A stretch of DNA of 7,596 nucleotides from Pseudomonadales bacterium. GTDB lineage: Bacteria > Pseudomonadota > Gammaproteobacteria > Steroidobacterales > Steroidobacteraceae. Where the stretch lies: the NCBI GenBank assembly GCA_020442965.1, contig JAGRJB010000476.1, positions 1 through 7,596 on the forward strand, read 5' to 3'. The first letter of the stretch is position 1; each line of letters begins with the position of its first letter. The notes below the pieces were generated by a model. The model ran no database searches. It was given only the letters and a program-made list of their open reading frames with translations, and had not been told where the DNA came from. Made by a program: the position numbers and the translations under genes. Shown piece after piece: positions 6,889 to 7,596 of the stretch.

Positions 6889-7596
6889 GGCTGCGGACGG
6901 TCGCGCTGCTTGCGCTGGCGGGGTGGTTAGTTACAAGCAGCTTCGCGATTGCGGAGAGTGTGCTGCGGCGCTCATCGATCGGTGACGTGCAGACACTCGA
7001 TCCGCAGCTGTGGGTTTACGGACAGGACGGCAACATAGCGCAGGATCTGTTCCAGGGCTTGACGACTCTGGACGCTGCGGCAAACGTGCAGCCAGGATCG
7101 GCGGAAAGTTGGACGATATCGCCGGACGGCAAGCGTTACACGTTCAAGTTGCGTCGGGGCCTACAGTGGTCCGATGGCACGCCGATCACCAGCAAGGACT
7201 TCTTGTACTCCTTCTACCGCTTGTTCGATCCGGCGATGGCGGCGGCTTCAGCTTCGCTCCTGTACGCGATTGCGAATGGCCGTGAGGTGAACACCGGTAA
7301 GCTGCCGCTCACCAAACTTGGCATCAGCGCCCCCAACCCGAACACATTCGTTGTCAGCCTCGCCCATCCCGCACCGTATTTTCTTGATTTGATCGTGCAT
7401 CGCGCACTGCCGGTGCCCCGACACGTAATCGCCAAGTGGGGCGATCAATGGACCCGGCCCGAGCACATTGTCTCGAACGGGCCGTTCGTGCTCGCGGAGC
7501 GGCGGCCGAACGCGTACGTCAAGCTGAAGAAGAACCCGCTTTTCTATGCCGCCGACGCGGTCAAACTCGACGCCGTGCAACACATTCCAATCGAGG
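6885..7596 (+). CDS. OppA-type peptide ABC transporter substrate-binding protein (3' end outside window)
   Basis: A family 5 (SBP_bac_5) periplasmic binding protein for oligopeptides or similar ligands, delivering them to an ABC importer. The visible 237 codons start with GTG at 6885, whose GTGA overlaps the stop of the preceding gene. Residues 1-23 form a signal peptide (VRLRTVALLALAGW...) with an AIA/ES cleavage site and no lipobox cysteine, so it is soluble in the periplasm. Family hallmarks follow in order: SIGDVQTLDPQLW, AQDLFQGLTTLD, AESWTISPDGKRYTFKLR, WSDGTPITSKDFLYSFYRL (from W95), then SNGPFVLAE. Full-length members have about 500-550 aa, so more than half is missing. Permease and ATPase genes would be expected downstream, beyond the window. 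The ligand cannot be fixed from this part. Confidence 0.95.
   Translation, partial: MRLRTVALLALAGWLVTSSFAIAESVLRRSSIGDVQTLDPQLWVYGQDGNIAQDLFQGLTTLDAAANVQPGSAESWTISPDGKRYTFKLRRGLQWSDGTPITSKDFLYSFYRLFDPAMAAASASLLYAIANGREVNTGKLPLTKLGISAPNPNTFVVSLAHPAPYFLDLIVHRALPVPRHVIAKWGDQWTRPEHIVSNGPFVLAERRPNAYVKLKKNPLFYAADAVKLDAVQHIPIE

Overview
The window is high-GC DNA from a Gram-negative bacterium. Two large TonB-dependent outer-membrane receptors with the LEEIVVTARK-type TonB-box region suggest a proteobacterium rich in such receptors, of the sphingomonad, caulobacter or Steroidobacter/Nevskia-like kind. The exact taxon cannot be fixed from the sequence. I see no rRNA, tRNA, CRISPR array, insertion sequence or phage gene.

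Left part (1..4736, all on the minus strand): two paralogous TonB-dependent receptor genes stand head to tail. The left-hand copy runs off the window, so only its first 582 codons are visible. The right-hand copy is complete at 854 aa. A strong intrinsic terminator follows the complete copy, and the 424-base gap before the next copy carries that copy's own promoter. Both receptor promoters share a 20-base element (17 of 20 identical) at the same place. Within it, an 8-base palindrome keeps its symmetry although its two central bases differ, so the two genes probably share a regulator but are transcribed separately.

Middle part (4949..5449, minus strand): a small glycine-rich DUF456-type membrane protein, divergent from the genes to its right.

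Right part (5484..7596, plus strand): three closely packed genes that look like an operon. They encode a glutathione S-transferase-fold protein that lacks the usual glutathione-contacting residues, a 249-aa soluble protein I cannot assign, and an OppA-type (family 5) periplasmic peptide-binding protein that runs off the right edge. The last two overlap by four bases (GTGA).

Taken together, the window pairs outer-membrane uptake (TonB receptors) with periplasmic capture of oligopeptide-like ligands (OppA-type protein). A shared substrate is only an inference from adjacency. Nothing here is clearly a new defence or mobile system. The most unusual points are the conserved palindromic promoter element, the altered active site of the GST-like protein, and the four cysteine pairs of the complete receptor.
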